A stretch of 64,000 nt of DNA from Deinococcus metalli (GTDB lineage Bacteria; Deinococcota; Deinococci; Deinococcales; Deinococcaceae): assembly GCF_014201805.1 (NCBI RefSeq), contig NZ_JACHFK010000001.1, positions 806,001 through 870,000 on the forward strand. Reading direction: 5' to 3'. Within the stretch, counting starts at the first letter, position 1. Each line of letters opens with the position of its first letter. The notes under the pieces are model-generated. The model had not been told where the DNA came from. It did no database searches and saw only the letters and a program-made list of their open reading frames with translations. The translations under genes and the position numbers were made by a program. Positions 17,614 to 30,211 of this stretch are shown in pieces.

Positions 17614-19473
17614 ATGACCCAACCCACGACCCGCCAGACCCCCTTCGCCCTCCCGTCCCCAGCGCCCCTGCCCGCCGCCCAGCACGACGCCACCCCCGGC
17701 TACACCGAGGTGCTCGGGGCACTGCTCGGCTCCACGGTTCGCCTCCGGCTGCGGACCACGCTGCCCGTCACGGGCGTGACGCTGCGCTTCGTGCGCGTCG
17801 GGGAGATCGAGTCCCACCCCGCCCGCGAGATCCACGTGCCCCACGGCGAGGGCCGCTGGTTCGAGGCCGAGCTGCCGGTGCACGACCTGCGCGTGCGCTA
17901 CGCGTGGCAGCTGCACCTGCCGGACGACCACCTGAACGTGACCCGGCTGGGCGTGCACCACACCCGCCGCGGCTTCCGCGACTGGTTCCAGTACCTTGCC
18001 GGCTACGCCGCGCCGGAGTGGGCGTGGACGGCGGTGTTCTACCAGATCTTCCCCGACCGCTTCCGCAACGGCGACCCCGGCAACGACGTGCAGACCGGCG
18101 AGTACGAGTACGCGGGCCGCCCGGTGCAGCACGTGGCGTGGGACACCCCGGTCACTCGCGAGGGCGACATCCACGCCCATTACGGCGGCGACCTGAACGG
18201 CATCGCGCAGGCACTGCCGTACCTGACAGACCTCGGGATCACGGGCCTGTGGCTCACGCCGGTCTTCGTGTCGCCCAGCAACCACCGCTACGACATCACG
18301 GACTACCGCCGCATCGACCCCCATCTCGGCGGCGAGGCCGCGTGGGACGAACTCGTGCAGGGCGCCGACGCTGCCGGCATTCGCATTGTGCTGGACGGCG
18401 TGTTCAACCACATGGGCAACGAGAACGCGCTGTTCCGCGCGGCGCTGTCGCGCGAGGACGCCCCGGAACGCTCGCTGTTCACGTGGCGCGACGAACCGGG
18501 CAAGCCCCCGTACCACTCGTTCTTCGATGTGCCCACCCTGCCGAAGATCGATTACCGGAGCGGGTTCGCGGTGCAGGAATTCCTGGCGGGCGAGGAGAGC
18601 GTGGTGCGCCACTGGCTGCGCCGGGGGACGGCCGGGTGGCGCCTGGACGTCGCGCACATGATCGGGGCAGGCGGCACCGACGCCGACAATCTGCCGCTAC
18701 ACCGCACCCTCAAGCGCGCCGCGCGGGAGGAACGTCCGGACGCCTTCGTCTTCGGCGAACGCTTCTTCGACCCGGAGCACGCGTTGGACGGTCAGGGCGA
18801 GGACAGCGCCATGAACTACCACGGCTTCGGCCTGCCCGTCATGCAGTGGGCGGCGGGTCGCACGTACTTCGACGAACCCAGCCGTCTGGGCGGCGCGGAA
18901 CTCGTGGACATCCTGTGGGACGCGTACCACGCGCTGCCGCCGCAGGTCGCCCTGACCATGGTGAACCTGCTCGAATCGCATGACATCGGCCGGGCGCTGT
19001 TCCGGCTGGGAAATGACCCGGCGCGCTACGCCGCGATGTTCACCCTGCTGATCGCGTACCCCGGCGTGCCGTGCATGTACTACGGCACCGAGGTCGGCGT
19101 GAGCCAGTCGCGGCCCGGCAACATGCCGTGGTGCCGCGAACCCATGCCCTGGGACGAGGCGCGCTGGAACACCGACCTGCGGGCACACGTGCAGGCGCTG
19201 GTGCAGGTCCGCAAGGCTGAAGTGGCCCTGCAACGCGGAGACCTGACCTTCCTGCCGGCTGGCGACGACGCCCTGGCCTTCCTGCGCGAGTACACCCACG
19301 CGGACGGCCGGACGGAGCGGGCCGTGGCCGTCGCCAGCCGCCTCGCGCAGCCGCATCCCCTCACGCTGGTGCTCCCGGATGGCGCGTGGCACGACGTGCT
19401 CGGCGGCGAAATCCTCCAGGGCGGCGAGGTCACGCTGGACGCGCACGGCGGCCGCCTGCTGGTGCAGCGCTGA
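17614..19473 (+). CDS. GH13 alpha-glucosidase / neopullulanase-like maltodextrin hydrolase
   Basis: A 619-residue glycoside hydrolase family 13 enzyme acting on maltodextrins in the cytoplasm (no signal peptide). An N-terminal beta-sandwich (about 20-125) precedes the barrel, as in maltogenic amylases, cyclomaltodextrinases and MalZ. The catalytic triad is the nucleophile D345 (GWRLDVAH), acid/base E382 (FVFGERFF) and D457 (LLESHDIGR). Other landmarks are YQIFPDRFRNGDP and DGVFNHMG. GGAG lies just before the ATG. It is not linked to the malEFG genes 15 kb away but could act on sugar they import. Exact specificity is not decided. Confidence 0.93.
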   Translation: MTQPTTRQTPFALPSPAPLPAAQHDATPGYTEVLGALLGSTVRLRLRTTLPVTGVTLRFVRVGEIESHPAREIHVPHGEGRWFEAELPVHDLRVRYAWQLHLPDDHLNVTRLGVHHTRRGFRDWFQYLAGYAAPEWAWTAVFYQIFPDRFRNGDPGNDVQTGEYEYAGRPVQHVAWDTPVTREGDIHAHYGGDLNGIAQALPYLTDLGITGLWLTPVFVSPSNHRYDITDYRRIDPHLGGEAAWDELVQGADAAGIRIVLDGVFNHMGNENALFRAALSREDAPERSLFTWRDEPGKPPYHSFFDVPTLPKIDYRSGFAVQEFLAGEESVVRHWLRRGTAGWRLDVAHMIGAGGTDADNLPLHRTLKRAAREERPDAFVFGERFFDPEHALDGQGEDSAMNYHGFGLPVMQWAAGRTYFDEPSRLGGAELVDILWDAYHALPPQVALTMVNLLESHDIGRALFRLGNDPARYAAMFTLLIAYPGVPCMYYGTEVGVSQSRPGNMPWCREPMPWDEARWNTDLRAHVQALVQVRKAEVALQRGDLTFLPAGDDALAFLREYTHADGRTERAVAVASRLAQPHPLTLVLPDGAWHDVLGGEILQGGEVTLDAHGGRLLVQR

Positions 19474-19500
19474 GGACGTCCCCCGCCCCGCCGCGTGACG

Positions 19501-19506
19501 TACACT
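19501..19506 (+). promoter_or_regulatory. -10 hexamer TACACT
   Basis: TACACT ends 8 nt before the ATG at 19515, so the gene can have its own near-leaderless transcript. Confidence 0.4.
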
Positions 19507-19514
19507 TGTGCCAC

Positions 19515-19895
<381 letters not shown>

Positions 19896-19911
19896 AACAC
19901 CGCGAGAGCAT

Positions 19912-19938
19912 GGGCGGCCAGACCAGGCCGCCCTTTTT
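19912..19938 (+). terminator. intrinsic terminator
   Basis: GGGCGGCC (19912-19919) pairs perfectly with GGCCGCCC (19926-19933) across a 6-nt loop, followed by TTTTT. It ends the unknown gene at 19895 and faces the convergent DUF212 gene. Confidence 0.9.
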
Positions 19939-19946
19939 CGTTCAGG

Positions 19947-20408
19947 TCACGGCAGCACGCGGAAGGCGATAAAGCCCGCGCCGATGCCGATGAGCGTGCC
20001 GGCCAGCACTTCCAGGTAGGTGTGGCCGAGCAGCACGCGCAGTGGCGTGGGCGCGAAGCCCTCGCGCACGACGGCGCGCAGTTCGTCCACCAGCTCGTTC
20101 AGCAGCCGCGCCTGCTGGCCGCTGCTGTGGCGCACGCCGGTCGCGTCGTACATCACGATCAGGGCGAACACGGCGCTCATGGCAAACAGGGGGCTGTTCA
20201 TGCCCTCGCTGAGCGCCACGCCGGTCGTGAGGGCCGCGACCATCGCGGAGTGGCTGCTGGGCATGCCGCCGGTCTCCATGAACGCGGCGGGGCGCCAGCG
20301 GCGCTCGAACAGCAGGATCAGGATGACCTTGAGCACCTGCGCGCCGGTCGAGGACAGCACCGCGGTCCACAACCAGCGGTTCCCGAGCAGGTCAGCGAAG
20401 GAGTTCAC
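19947..20408 (-). CDS. DUF212 / divergent PAP2 membrane protein
   Basis: A 153-residue membrane protein of the DUF212 family, distantly related to PAP2 acid phosphatases and vanadium haloperoxidases. The phosphatase-like motif [14 protein letters not shown] lies near residues 47-60, followed by [15 protein letters not shown] and the C-terminal [19 protein letters not shown]. Four hydrophobic segments are visible. It may act on a lipid phosphate, but activity in the family is unproven. The GTG start lies inside the folD coding region, 17 nt before the folD stop, with GGAG 7 nt upstream. Confidence 0.88.
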   Translation of the reverse strand: MNSFADLLGNRWLWTAVLSSTGAQVLKVILILLFERRWRPAAFMETGGMPSSHSAMVAALTTGVALSEGMNSPLFAMSAVFALIVMYDATGVRHSSGQQARLLNELVDELRAVVREGFAPTPLRVLLGHTYLEVLAGTLIGIGAGFIAFRVLP

Positions 20409-21276
20409 CCAGGGCTCCGGATCGCTGCCGCTCGGCGGCCTGCACGGTGTTCGCCATCAGCTGCGCGACCGTCATGGGGCCGACGCCGCCGGGCACGGGG
20501 GTCAGGGCCGACGCGACAGCCGCGACGTGAGGGTGCACGTCGCCGGTCAGGTGGCTCTTGCCGTCCTCGCCCACCACGCGGTTGATGCCCACGTCGATCA
20601 CGACCGCGCCGGGCGCCACCATGTCGGGCGTGATCAGGTGCGCGCGCCCGACGGCCGCGACCAGGATGTCCGCACTGCGCGTGATCGCCGCGAGGTCGCG
20701 GGTGCGGCTGTGAGCGACCGTGACGGTGGCGTCGGCCGCGAGCATCAGCCCGGCCAGCGGGCGGCCCACCAGGCGGCTGCGGCCCACGATCACCACGCGG
20801 CGCCCGGCGACCGCAACGCCGTAGTGCGCCAGCATGGCCATGATACCCGCCGGAGTGCACGGCGCCAGGGCGGGGCGGCCTGACCACAGGCGGCCCACGT
20901 TCACCGGGTGCAGGCCGTCCACATCCTTGTCGGGGTCGATGGCCTCCAGCACGGGTTCCTCGGCGATGTGGGCGGGCAGCGGGAGCTGCACCAGGATGCC
21001 ATGTACGTCCGGGTCGGCATTCAGCGTGGCGACCAGAGCGAGCAGGTCGGCCTGTGGGGTCGCCTCGGGGAGCGCGTGCACGGTGGAGCGCAGGCCCGCC
21101 TCGCCTGCCTTCTTCGCCTTGCCGCGCACGTAGCTGACGCTGGCGGGGTCGTCCCCGACCCGCACGATCACGAGGTGCGGCGGCGTGGGCAGACCGGCTG
21201 CCTGCGCCGAGGCAGTGGCGATCACGGCCTCGGCGGCGGGCGGCCCGGCCAGGCGGGTGGCCGTGCCTGTCGTCAC
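20392..21276 (-). CDS. folD: bifunctional methylenetetrahydrofolate dehydrogenase/cyclohydrolase
   Basis: Interconverts 5,10-methylene- and 10-formyl-tetrahydrofolate in the cytoplasm. The FolD motifs are present: [14 protein letters not shown] carrying the catalytic lysine (about residue 54), [33 protein letters not shown], and the nucleotide-binding [15 protein letters not shown]. The PGGVGPMT motif closes the domain. The 294-residue length is normal. The GTG start overlaps the nusB stop by 4 nt (GTGA). Confidence 0.95.
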   Translation of the reverse strand: MTTGTATRLAGPPAAEAVIATASAQAAGLPTPPHLVIVRVGDDPASVSYVRGKAKKAGEAGLRSTVHALPEATPQADLLALVATLNADPDVHGILVQLPLPAHIAEEPVLEAIDPDKDVDGLHPVNVGRLWSGRPALAPCTPAGIMAMLAHYGVAVAGRRVVIVGRSRLVGRPLAGLMLAADATVTVAHSRTRDLAAITRSADILVAAVGRAHLITPDMVAPGAVVIDVGINRVVGEDGKSHLTGDVHPHVAAVASALTPVPGGVGPMTVAQLMANTVQAAERQRSGALGELLR

Positions 21277-21758
21277 TCGGCCTCCTGGGTGGCCGCCGCG
21301 GTCCCCAGGCTGCGGCTCAGACCCGCCAGCACGCCGTTGACGAAACGGCCGGAGTCCTCGCCGCCGAACTTGCGCGCGATCCGCACGGCGCTCTCGATAA
21401 CGGGCGGGTGCGGTTCCGGGCGGAACATCATCTCCAGCGTGGCGAGCCGCAGGATGTTCAGGTCGGTCTGCGCCATCTGCTCGAAGCTCCAGCCACGGAT
21501 GGTGCGTTGGAGCGTGCCGTCGATCTCGTCCTGGTGGGCCAGCAGGCCCTCCATGAGTTCGTGGGCGAAGCTCAGGGCGTCGTCGCTCAGGGCCGGAAAG
21601 GTGTCGTCGCCCTCCCGCATGGCGCCCTCGGCGCGGGTGAAGGCGGCGCGCAGGCTCTGGTCGCCGCGCTGAGCCTCGAACAGCGCCCGGAACACGAACT
21701 CGCGGGCGGCGCGGCGCGTTCCGACCGGTCGGGCGCCCCGTTCACGGCGGCGCGTCAA
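21273..21758 (-). CDS. nusB: transcription antitermination factor NusB
   Basis: A 161-residue all-helical RNA-binding protein that joins NusE/S10 on boxA during rRNA transcription. The family core is visible: [16 protein letters not shown], then [35 protein letters not shown] and [29 protein letters not shown] choose TTG at 21758, whose TTGA overlaps the upstream stop, because AAGGGG lies 8 nt upstream; frames further upstream run over the Asp23 gene. The segment between residues 20 and 60 includes an acidic insert. Confidence 0.93.
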   Translation of the reverse strand: MTRRRERGARPVGTRRAAREFVFRALFEAQRGDQSLRAAFTRAEGAMREGDDTFPALSDDALSFAHELMEGLLAHQDEIDGTLQRTIRGWSFEQMAQTDLNILRLATLEMMFRPEPHPPVIESAVRIARKFGGEDSGRFVNGVLAGLSRSLGTAAATQEAE

Positions 21759-22105
21759 GAGACCGGCCCCTTCGGCAGGCACACGTTCTGTACGGTCACG
21801 TTCACGGCCCGGACATTCAGGCCGGTCATGAGTTCGATGTTCTCGCGCACGGCCCGCTGCGCACGCTGCGACAGCGCCACCAGATTCAGGCCGTAGTCGA
21901 TGTTCAGACCGACGTCCACGGTGACGTCGCCGCCCTCGCGCGTGACCTTCAGGGCGCGGGGGCGCCGGGCGCTGGCCTGCGGGCGCAGCACCTCTCCGAC
22001 CTTCAAGGTGGCGGGCGCGACGGACGCGCCCTCGATGCCGTCCAGGGTGGTGCTGGCGATATCCAGCAGCACGTGTTTGCTGATCTCCACTTCGGGTGTT
22101 GCCAT
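21755..22105 (-). CDS. Asp23/Gls24 family protein
   Basis: A 116-residue member of the Asp23/Gls24 family. In Gram-positive species these are envelope-stress associated proteins, and a shorter version commonly precedes nusB, as it does here. The landmarks [69 protein letters not shown] are typical. The ATG at 22105 has GGAGG upstream. The stop overlaps the nusB TTG, so the two are co-translated. Confidence 0.9.
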   Translation of the reverse strand: MATPEVEISKHVLLDIASTTLDGIEGASVAPATLKVGEVLRPQASARRPRALKVTREGGDVTVDVGLNIDYGLNLVALSQRAQRAVRENIELMTGLNVRAVNVTVQNVCLPKGPVS

Positions 22106-22141
22106 GCGTAATGCCTCCGGGCGCGGCCGCCGCGGGCCGCG

Positions 22142-24247
<2,106 letters not shown>

Positions 24248-24363
24248 TCACGCCCGGTTCCGCTCCCATCAAAACGGCGTCAGGTCCGGACGCTACGGTG
24301 GACACCGCTCCGTCCCTGCCACAGCGGGCGGCTGCCGTGGGTCTAGACACCTTGCGGTTTTCT

Positions 24364-24369
24364 TATACT
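24364..24369 (+). promoter_or_regulatory. -10 hexamer TATACT for the BMP-family gene
   Basis: TATACT is close to consensus and lies 44 nt before the ATG at 24413, which has its own GGAGG ribosome site. The -35 is unclear; TAGACA at 24344-24349 is 14 nt away, shorter than usual. Confidence 0.5.
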
Positions 24370-24412
24370 CTGTGCAGGCAGACCCCCGCAGTTCAGTCCT
24401 GGAGGAACCACC

Positions 24413-25510
<1,098 letters not shown>

Positions 25511-25530
25511 GCTGCACGTCTTCGGCACGC

Positions 25531-25550
25531 GGCGACCCCGGAGGGTCGCC
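25531..25550 (+). terminator. probable terminator hairpin
   Basis: GGCGACC (25531-25537) pairs with GGTCGCC (25544-25550) after the BMP-family gene. The T-tract is weak (GTTGTGCTTG), so termination efficiency is uncertain. Confidence 0.55.
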
Positions 25551-25616
25551 GTTGTGCTTGATGGCGGCTGGCCGCCAATGCCTCCTGCCACCAGTGCCGA
25601 CAACCACAGGGGATCA

Positions 25617-25628
25617 ATCGGAATCCGT
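25617..25628 (+). repeat. fragment of a dispersed intergenic repeat
   Basis: The 12-mer ATCGGAATCCGT recurs on the opposite strand at 42330-42341, and the overlapping GGAATCCGTAT recurs at 42474-42484. It ends just before a -10 box. Confidence 0.4.
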
Positions 25629-25630
25629 AT

Positions 25631-25636
25631 TACACT
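25631..25636 (+). promoter_or_regulatory. -10 hexamer TACACT, leaderless type
   Basis: TACACT ends 6 nt before the GTG start at 25643. Confidence 0.5.
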
Positions 25637-25642
25637 CGGCGG

Positions 25643-26071
25643 GTGCCGCCCCGGCCGGATCTGGCGCTCGCCCTCGTGAGGATCGCGACGGGCGGCGTGT
25701 TCGCCGTGCACGGCTGGCAGGCGGTGTTCACGACCGGCCTGACGGGCCTGACCCGGCTGTACGCGGCGGCGGGCGTGCCCCTCCCCCTGCTGGTCGCGCC
25801 GGTCACAGCGATCCTGGACCTGCTGGGCGGCGTGCTGCTGGTGCTGGGTGTGGGCGCCCGCGGCCTGGCGGGCCTGCTGGGCGGGGTCACGGTGCTGCTG
25901 ACCGTGGCCCGCTGGGCACATGGCCTGCTGCCGGTCACGCTGGCCGAGCTGTGTGCCCTGCTCGTCGCGGGCTGTGCGGCCGTCGCAGTGGGCGGCGCGG
26001 GTCAGCCGGCGGTGGACGGGTGGCGGCCCGGCGCCGTGGCGCCGGCGAAGCGGACCCGCAGCCGGCGCTGA
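25643..26071 (+). CDS. DoxX-like small membrane protein
   Basis: A 142-residue membrane protein with four hydrophobic helices (about residues 6-24, 45-68, 72-92 and 98-118). The beginning LALALVRIATGGVFAVHGWQAVF and the PLPLLVAPVTAILDLLGGVLLVLGVGAR stretch match the DoxX/SURF4-like family, whose members are linked to redox or thiosulfate metabolism in a few cases. The C-terminal tail is basic (APAKRTRSRR). The GTG start is supported by the -10 box 6 nt upstream and by the membrane helix beginning right after it. Confidence 0.78.
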   Translation: MPPRPDLALALVRIATGGVFAVHGWQAVFTTGLTGLTRLYAAAGVPLPLLVAPVTAILDLLGGVLLVLGVGARGLAGLLGGVTVLLTVARWAHGLLPVTLAELCALLVAGCAAVAVGGAGQPAVDGWRPGAVAPAKRTRSRR

Positions 26072-26087
26072 CGCGGCGGGCGTCCGC

Positions 26088-27179
26088 TCAGCGGTCGGTG
26101 GCTCCGCCCACGGGCAGGGGCTGGCCGAACTCGTCCACGACGTCCACGCGCGTGTAGGTACCCTCCACCCTCACCAGCGTCCACGGACTCGTGATGGCCT
26201 GCGTGGTGATGCTGCCGGGCCCCGGCACGCGCAGCTGCACCGTCAGCGTCAGGACGCCTCCGCTCGCGCTGGCACGCACCACGCGGACGCCGTACCCGCC
26301 GGTGTTGCGCTGCCCGAGAAAGATGCCGACGACCGTGCCGCTCCCGACGCTGGCGGGAGTGGGCACATCCGTCTGGCGGCCGTGGGCCTGGGTATACAGC
26401 GTGGCGACCTCCGCGTCGGTGGTGGCGACCTGCACGGTCGGGGCGCTCACGCGGGCGTTGGTGCCGCTGCTCAGTTCGGTGTAGGTCACGCGGTCTCCGG
26501 TGGTGGCTGTGACGGGCGAGGGCTTGGGGGCGGACGCCGCCGGCGGCGCCGCGACATACAGGCCGGTGCGTCGGTATGTGCCGGGTGCGGGGTCAAGGGT
26601 CAGCGGGGTGTCCGGGATCGAGTCCTCGGCCAGCACCGCCACGTACAGCGGGCCCTGGTGCAGCAGCGCCGCCCCCAGCGCGTCCGCCTCCGCGTCCGTG
26701 AGGCGGCCGGCTCCGCGCAGGGACGTCGCGGGCGCCATGTCCACCATGCCCGACGTGCCGCTCAGCCGCGTCCAGCGCTCGCCGTCGGTGGCATAGACAG
26801 TCGTCACGGCCGGGGTGCTCGCGGTGATCTGCACCCGGCTGCCCTCGGGCCGGGCGGCGAAGGGAGCGCTCAGGGACGCGGCCTTCACGCGGTACGCGGC
26901 GTGACCGTCCACGCTCAGGGTGCCGGGCAGGCCGCCGGCGGCCGAACTGTCCCCCAGAGTGGCGCGGTGTCCGTCGATGGTCAGCGTCGTGCGCGCGGCG
27001 TCCGGCCCGCCGTAGATCCACACCACCCGGTCCTGCGTACCGCCGTACAGCACAGCCTCGTGCACCTCGACGGCTCCGGCGCCGGTGGCGCGGCAGCCGA
27101 CCAGACCCGCCGACGCCACGAGCGCCGCCGCGAGGGCCGCCCGCCGCAGCGGACGTGGAAACGGGTGGGCAGCAGTCAT
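26088..27179 (-). CDS. lipoprotein with a C-terminal PrcB domain
   Basis: A 363-residue predicted lipoprotein. Residues 10-28 form a signal peptide ending in the lipobox LVGC. Beta-rich mature regions follow, and the C-terminal part (NTGGYGVRVVRASASGGVLTLTVQLRVPGPGSITTQAITSPWTLVRV) matches the PrcB C-terminal domain described for the dentilisin complex of Treponema. The ATG at 27179 is chosen because the signal peptide starts there; a frame open to 27392 would overlap recN. Such proteins probably act on the cell surface or periplasm; the role here is unknown. It lies 40 nt after recN on the same strand. Confidence 0.75.
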   Translation of the reverse strand: MTAAHPFPRPLRRAALAAALVASAGLVGCRATGAGAVEVHEAVLYGGTQDRVVWIYGGPDAARTTLTIDGHRATLGDSSAAGGLPGTLSVDGHAAYRVKAASLSAPFAARPEGSRVQITASTPAVTTVYATDGERWTRLSGTSGMVDMAPATSLRGAGRLTDAEADALGAALLHQGPLYVAVLAEDSIPDTPLTLDPAPGTYRRTGLYVAAPPAASAPKPSPVTATTGDRVTYTELSSGTNARVSAPTVQVATTDAEVATLYTQAHGRQTDVPTPASVGSGTVVGIFLGQRNTGGYGVRVVRASASGGVLTLTVQLRVPGPGSITTQAITSPWTLVRVEGTYTRVDVVDEFGQPLPVGGATDR

Positions 27180-27219
27180 GCCCACAGCGTAGGCGCCGGG
27201 GCTGATGCCCGGCTGAGGA

Positions 27220-28893
27220 TCACGTGGAGGACACCCCGACGTCCGCGGCGCCCAGCAGTTCGCGCGCGTGCCGCAGCGCGGCCTCGGAGGTGTTGCCGCT
27301 GAGCATGCGGGCAATCTCGTCCAGACGCGCCGAGTCGTCCAGGCGCTCGACGGCGCTGACCGTGCGGCCGTCCTCCACGCGCTTCGTGACACGGTAGTGC
27401 TGGTCCGCGCGCGCCGCGATCTGCGCGAGGTGCGTGACCACGAAGACCTGCCGTGTGCGCGCCAGCCGGCGCAGCTGCTCCGCGACCGCCACTGCCGCGG
27501 ACCCGCCGATCCCGGCGTCCACCTCGTCGAACACCACCGAGGGCGTGTCGGCGCCCAGCACCGTGCTGATTGCGAGCATCACGCGCGACAGTTCCCCGCC
27601 GGACGCGACCTCCGCCAGCGGCGCGAGGTCCTCGCCGGGGTTGGCGGTGAAGTGCAGCGTCACGTCGCTCAGGCCGTGGGCCGTCGCCTCGGCGGCCGGG
27701 TGCAGCCGGAAGTCCAGCCGGGCGTGCGGCATCCCCAACTCGCGGATCACCGAGACGAGCTGAGCGGCGAGCGGCGCGGCGCGGGCCGTGCGGGCGGCGT
27801 CCAGGGCGCGTCCCGCCGCCCGCACGTCAGCGTGGCGCTGCTCGACGTCGCGGTCGAGGGTGCCCGCGTCGTGCTCGTCGCGCGTCAGGGCGGCGAGTTC
27901 CGCCTCGACCTGCGCGTGGAAGGAGATCACGTCGTCCAGCGTTGGGCCGTACTTGGTGCGCAGCTTGCCCAGCGCGCCCAACCGGGCCTCGACGCGCGCG
28001 AGTTCCTTGGGGTCCGGCGCATTGCCCTCCGCGACGCTCCGCAGTTCACCGGCCACCGCCTGGATGCTGTCCAGGGCCGCGCGCAGTTCCGTCTGGAGGG
28101 TCGCGCTGGTGGGGTCGTACCTCGCCCCGGCGTTCAGGGCGCGCACCGCCTCGGCCAGGAAGCCGACCGCGTTCTCGTCGCCGTCCGCGATCAACTCCAG
28201 CGCCCCGGCCGCGCCCTGGGCGATGGTGTCGAGGTTTGCCAGGCGGCTCAGCTCGGTCTGGAGGGGCTCCTCCTCGCCGGCCTGCGGGGCGACCTCGGCG
28301 ATCTCGGCGGCCTGGAAGCGCAGCAGGTCGAGTTGCCGCGCCCGCTCCCGCTCGGTGGCGCGCAGGGTCTCCAGGCGCGTGCGGGCGTCCTGCCACGCGC
28401 GGTACGCCTGCGTGTAGGTCTCCACCTCGGCCGGCAGCTGCTTGTCGAGCAGGGCGCGCTGGTTGGCCGGAGTAAGCAGGCTGACGGCGCTGTGCTGCCA
28501 GTGGATGGTCAGGCGCTGCTGTGCCCAGTCCTGCAACTCGCGCACGCTCACGACCTCGCCGTCCACGCGGGCCGTGCTGCGGCCCTGCACGTTCACGCGC
28601 CGGCTCGCGCTGTCGTCGTCCCAGAAGCCCGTGACGAGCAGGTGCTCCTCGCCGCTGCGGATCAGGTCGGTGTTCGAGCGGGAGCCCAGCAGCAGGCCCA
28701 GCGCGTCCACGATGATGCTCTTGCCTGCCCCGGTCTCGCCGGTGAACACCGTGAAGCCGCCGGTGAGGTCGAGGGTCAGTTCCCGGATGGTCGCCAGGTG
28801 CCGCACTTCCAGCCGGCTCAGCAGCGGCCCGGCCGGGAGCGCGGGAGCGGCAGGAGCGTCGGTAGAGCGGGCAGCGCGGGCCTTGCGGGTCAC
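27220..28893 (-). CDS. recN: DNA repair protein RecN
   Basis: A 557-residue SMC-like ATPase that holds broken DNA ends together during recombinational repair, a pathway of special weight in radiation-resistant bacteria. Walker A is FTGETGAGKSIIVDAL (about residues 43-58). A long coiled-coil follows (about 150-370), and the C-terminal half carries the signature SGGELSRVMLAI and Walker B PSVVFDEVDAGIGG. HLAQIAARADQHYRVTK closes the head domain. The start is GTG at 28893 (or 28899), 7 nt after a TACACT box; the frame is open much further upstream but that part has no RecN similarity. Confidence 0.96.
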   Translation of the reverse strand: MTRKARAARSTDAPAAPALPAGPLLSRLEVRHLATIRELTLDLTGGFTVFTGETGAGKSIIVDALGLLLGSRSNTDLIRSGEEHLLVTGFWDDDSASRRVNVQGRSTARVDGEVVSVRELQDWAQQRLTIHWQHSAVSLLTPANQRALLDKQLPAEVETYTQAYRAWQDARTRLETLRATERERARQLDLLRFQAAEIAEVAPQAGEEEPLQTELSRLANLDTIAQGAAGALELIADGDENAVGFLAEAVRALNAGARYDPTSATLQTELRAALDSIQAVAGELRSVAEGNAPDPKELARVEARLGALGKLRTKYGPTLDDVISFHAQVEAELAALTRDEHDAGTLDRDVEQRHADVRAAGRALDAARTARAAPLAAQLVSVIRELGMPHARLDFRLHPAAEATAHGLSDVTLHFTANPGEDLAPLAEVASGGELSRVMLAISTVLGADTPSVVFDEVDAGIGGSAAVAVAEQLRRLARTRQVFVVTHLAQIAARADQHYRVTKRVEDGRTVSAVERLDDSARLDEIARMLSGNTSEAALRHARELLGAADVGVSST

Positions 28894-28900
28894 GCCCACG

Positions 28901-28906
28901 AGTGTA
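28901..28906 (-). promoter_or_regulatory. -10 hexamer TACACT for recN
   Basis: Minus-strand TACACT ends 7 nt before GTG 28893. No palindrome of the radiation-response (RDRM) type was seen around it. Confidence 0.5.
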
Positions 28907-29070
28907 ATGCCTGGGCGCAGCCGGGCCGGGAGCCACGTCTCAATCCCTGCGCGGTCCTGGCGGGCGGGCGCGCGGGAAGATGAATTCACCATTACATTGC
29001 CCCCACGATTGCCCCGGACGGCTGGACGACAATGCGCGGAAGCCCGTCCGACGGACGGAAAGGAGTACCC

Positions 29071-30162
29071 ATGACCAACGCTGCAACCGGAGGCGTCAGC
29101 AAACGCAGCCTCGTCCTGCTGGGCGGCCTCGCGGCCCTGGCTCTGAACCGTGACACGCGCCGCGCCGTGGTGGGCACCACCCGTCAGGCGTGGCATGACG
29201 CCGCCGCCACCCTCGACGACCGCGTGAAACCCGCCCTGGCCCAGGCCGCTTCGCAGGCGCAGGACCTCGCGGCCGAGGCGGCGCGCCGCGGGGCGGCCGG
29301 CATCGAGACCTTGCGCGAGGAAGCGCCGGTGCGGGCGCAGTCCCTGCTGGAGTCGGCGCGCGAGACCGCCGGCACGCTGGCCCACAGCGCCCAGGACAGT
29401 GCCACGGACCTGCTCGGCACGGCGCAGGCCGCCACGCAGCAGTCGGGCAAGCAGGCCCGACTGGCGCTGAAGTCGGCGCGCCGCACGGCCGCCAGCACCC
29501 TGGACGACGTGGTGAAGCCCGCGCTGGTTCAGGCCCAGGACACCGGCCTGGGGCTGCTGGCCGGCGTCCAGGAGCGCGTGCAGGACGCCTTGGGTGAGGG
29601 CGCCGACGCGGTGGTCAGCAAGCGCCGGCAGGCCGAGAAGTCGGTCGCCCGCGCCCGCCGCGATGCCGAGAAGCAGCTGCGCACCGCCCGCAAGGAATGG
29701 AACCCGCAGAAGCTGGAGAAGGCCGTGAACCGCAAGGTCGCCGGTCTCCAGAAGGAACTGGGCCGCGAGCTGAAGGTGCTGGAGAAACAGGCCCAGCGTG
29801 CCCGGCGCGACGACCGCCGCAGCGGCGCGGGCGGCGCCCTGACCGCGGCGGTGCTGCTCGGCACGGGCGCCGTGGTGCTGGCGCGGGTGCCGGTCGCCCG
29901 GCAGGGCATTCTGAACGCGGTGGGCAGTGTCAGCCCCGACGCGGCGGACGCGCTGCACCGCGCGGGGCGCAATGTGCGCAACATCGTGGGCACTGTGTGG
30001 ATGGAACGCTTGGAGGAACCCAAGGCACCTCCGGCTGCGGCCGCGACCAGCCAGGTCGGCACGGCCTACGGGTCCGCGCCGGCCCAGCCGACTCAGCCCA
30101 CGCCCCCGGCCGGCGAGCCGAAGCCCGACGACGCCAAACAGGGTGATCCCACCAAAAACTGA
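29071..30162 (+). CDS. alanine-rich amphipathic helical protein, LEA/apolipoprotein-like
   Basis: A 363-residue protein of low complexity, rich in Ala, Arg, Gln, Glu and Lys. An N-terminal hydrophobic stretch (SLVLLGGLAALAL, residues 12-24) may be a membrane anchor. Long amphipathic helices follow (about 30-245) with a repeated unit: TLDDRVKPALAQAASQAQ near residue 48 and TLDDVVKPALVQAQDTG near residue 143. A second hydrophobic segment (GGALTAAVLLGTGAVVLARV) lies near residue 260, then a proline-rich tail. This pattern resembles late-embryogenesis-abundant or apolipoprotein-type proteins, which suits a desiccation-tolerant host; that function is inferred. AAGGAG precedes the ATG. Confidence 0.75.
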   Translation: MTNAATGGVSKRSLVLLGGLAALALNRDTRRAVVGTTRQAWHDAAATLDDRVKPALAQAASQAQDLAAEAARRGAAGIETLREEAPVRAQSLLESARETAGTLAHSAQDSATDLLGTAQAATQQSGKQARLALKSARRTAASTLDDVVKPALVQAQDTGLGLLAGVQERVQDALGEGADAVVSKRRQAEKSVARARRDAEKQLRTARKEWNPQKLEKAVNRKVAGLQKELGRELKVLEKQAQRARRDDRRSGAGGALTAAVLLGTGAVVLARVPVARQGILNAVGSVSPDAADALHRAGRNVRNIVGTVWMERLEEPKAPPAAAATSQVGTAYGSAPAQPTQPTPPAGEPKPDDAKQGDPTKN

Positions 30163-30179
30163 TCACGGCACGGAGACGC

Positions 30180-30211
30180 GAGGATGGAGTCCAGGCTCCA
30201 TCCTCTTTCTT
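30180..30211 (+). terminator. intrinsic terminator
   Basis: A perfect 10-bp stem, GAGGATGGAG (30180-30189) with CTCCATCCTC (30196-30205), loop of 6 nt, followed by TTTCTT. Confidence 0.85.

Noticed and set aside
17395..18657. 420-codon minus-strand frame over the GH13 gene
   Set aside because: Shadow of the GH13 reading frame; the plus-strand protein has an intact catalytic triad.
28894..29070. Radiation/desiccation response motif (RDRM) near recN
   Set aside because: I looked for the 17-bp palindrome here and upstream of other repair genes and found nothing close to it.
28894..29958. Upstream extension of the recN frame to 912 codons
   Set aside because: The extra part is antisense to the LEA-like gene and has no RecN similarity. 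A -10 box and GTG at 28893 mark the real start.
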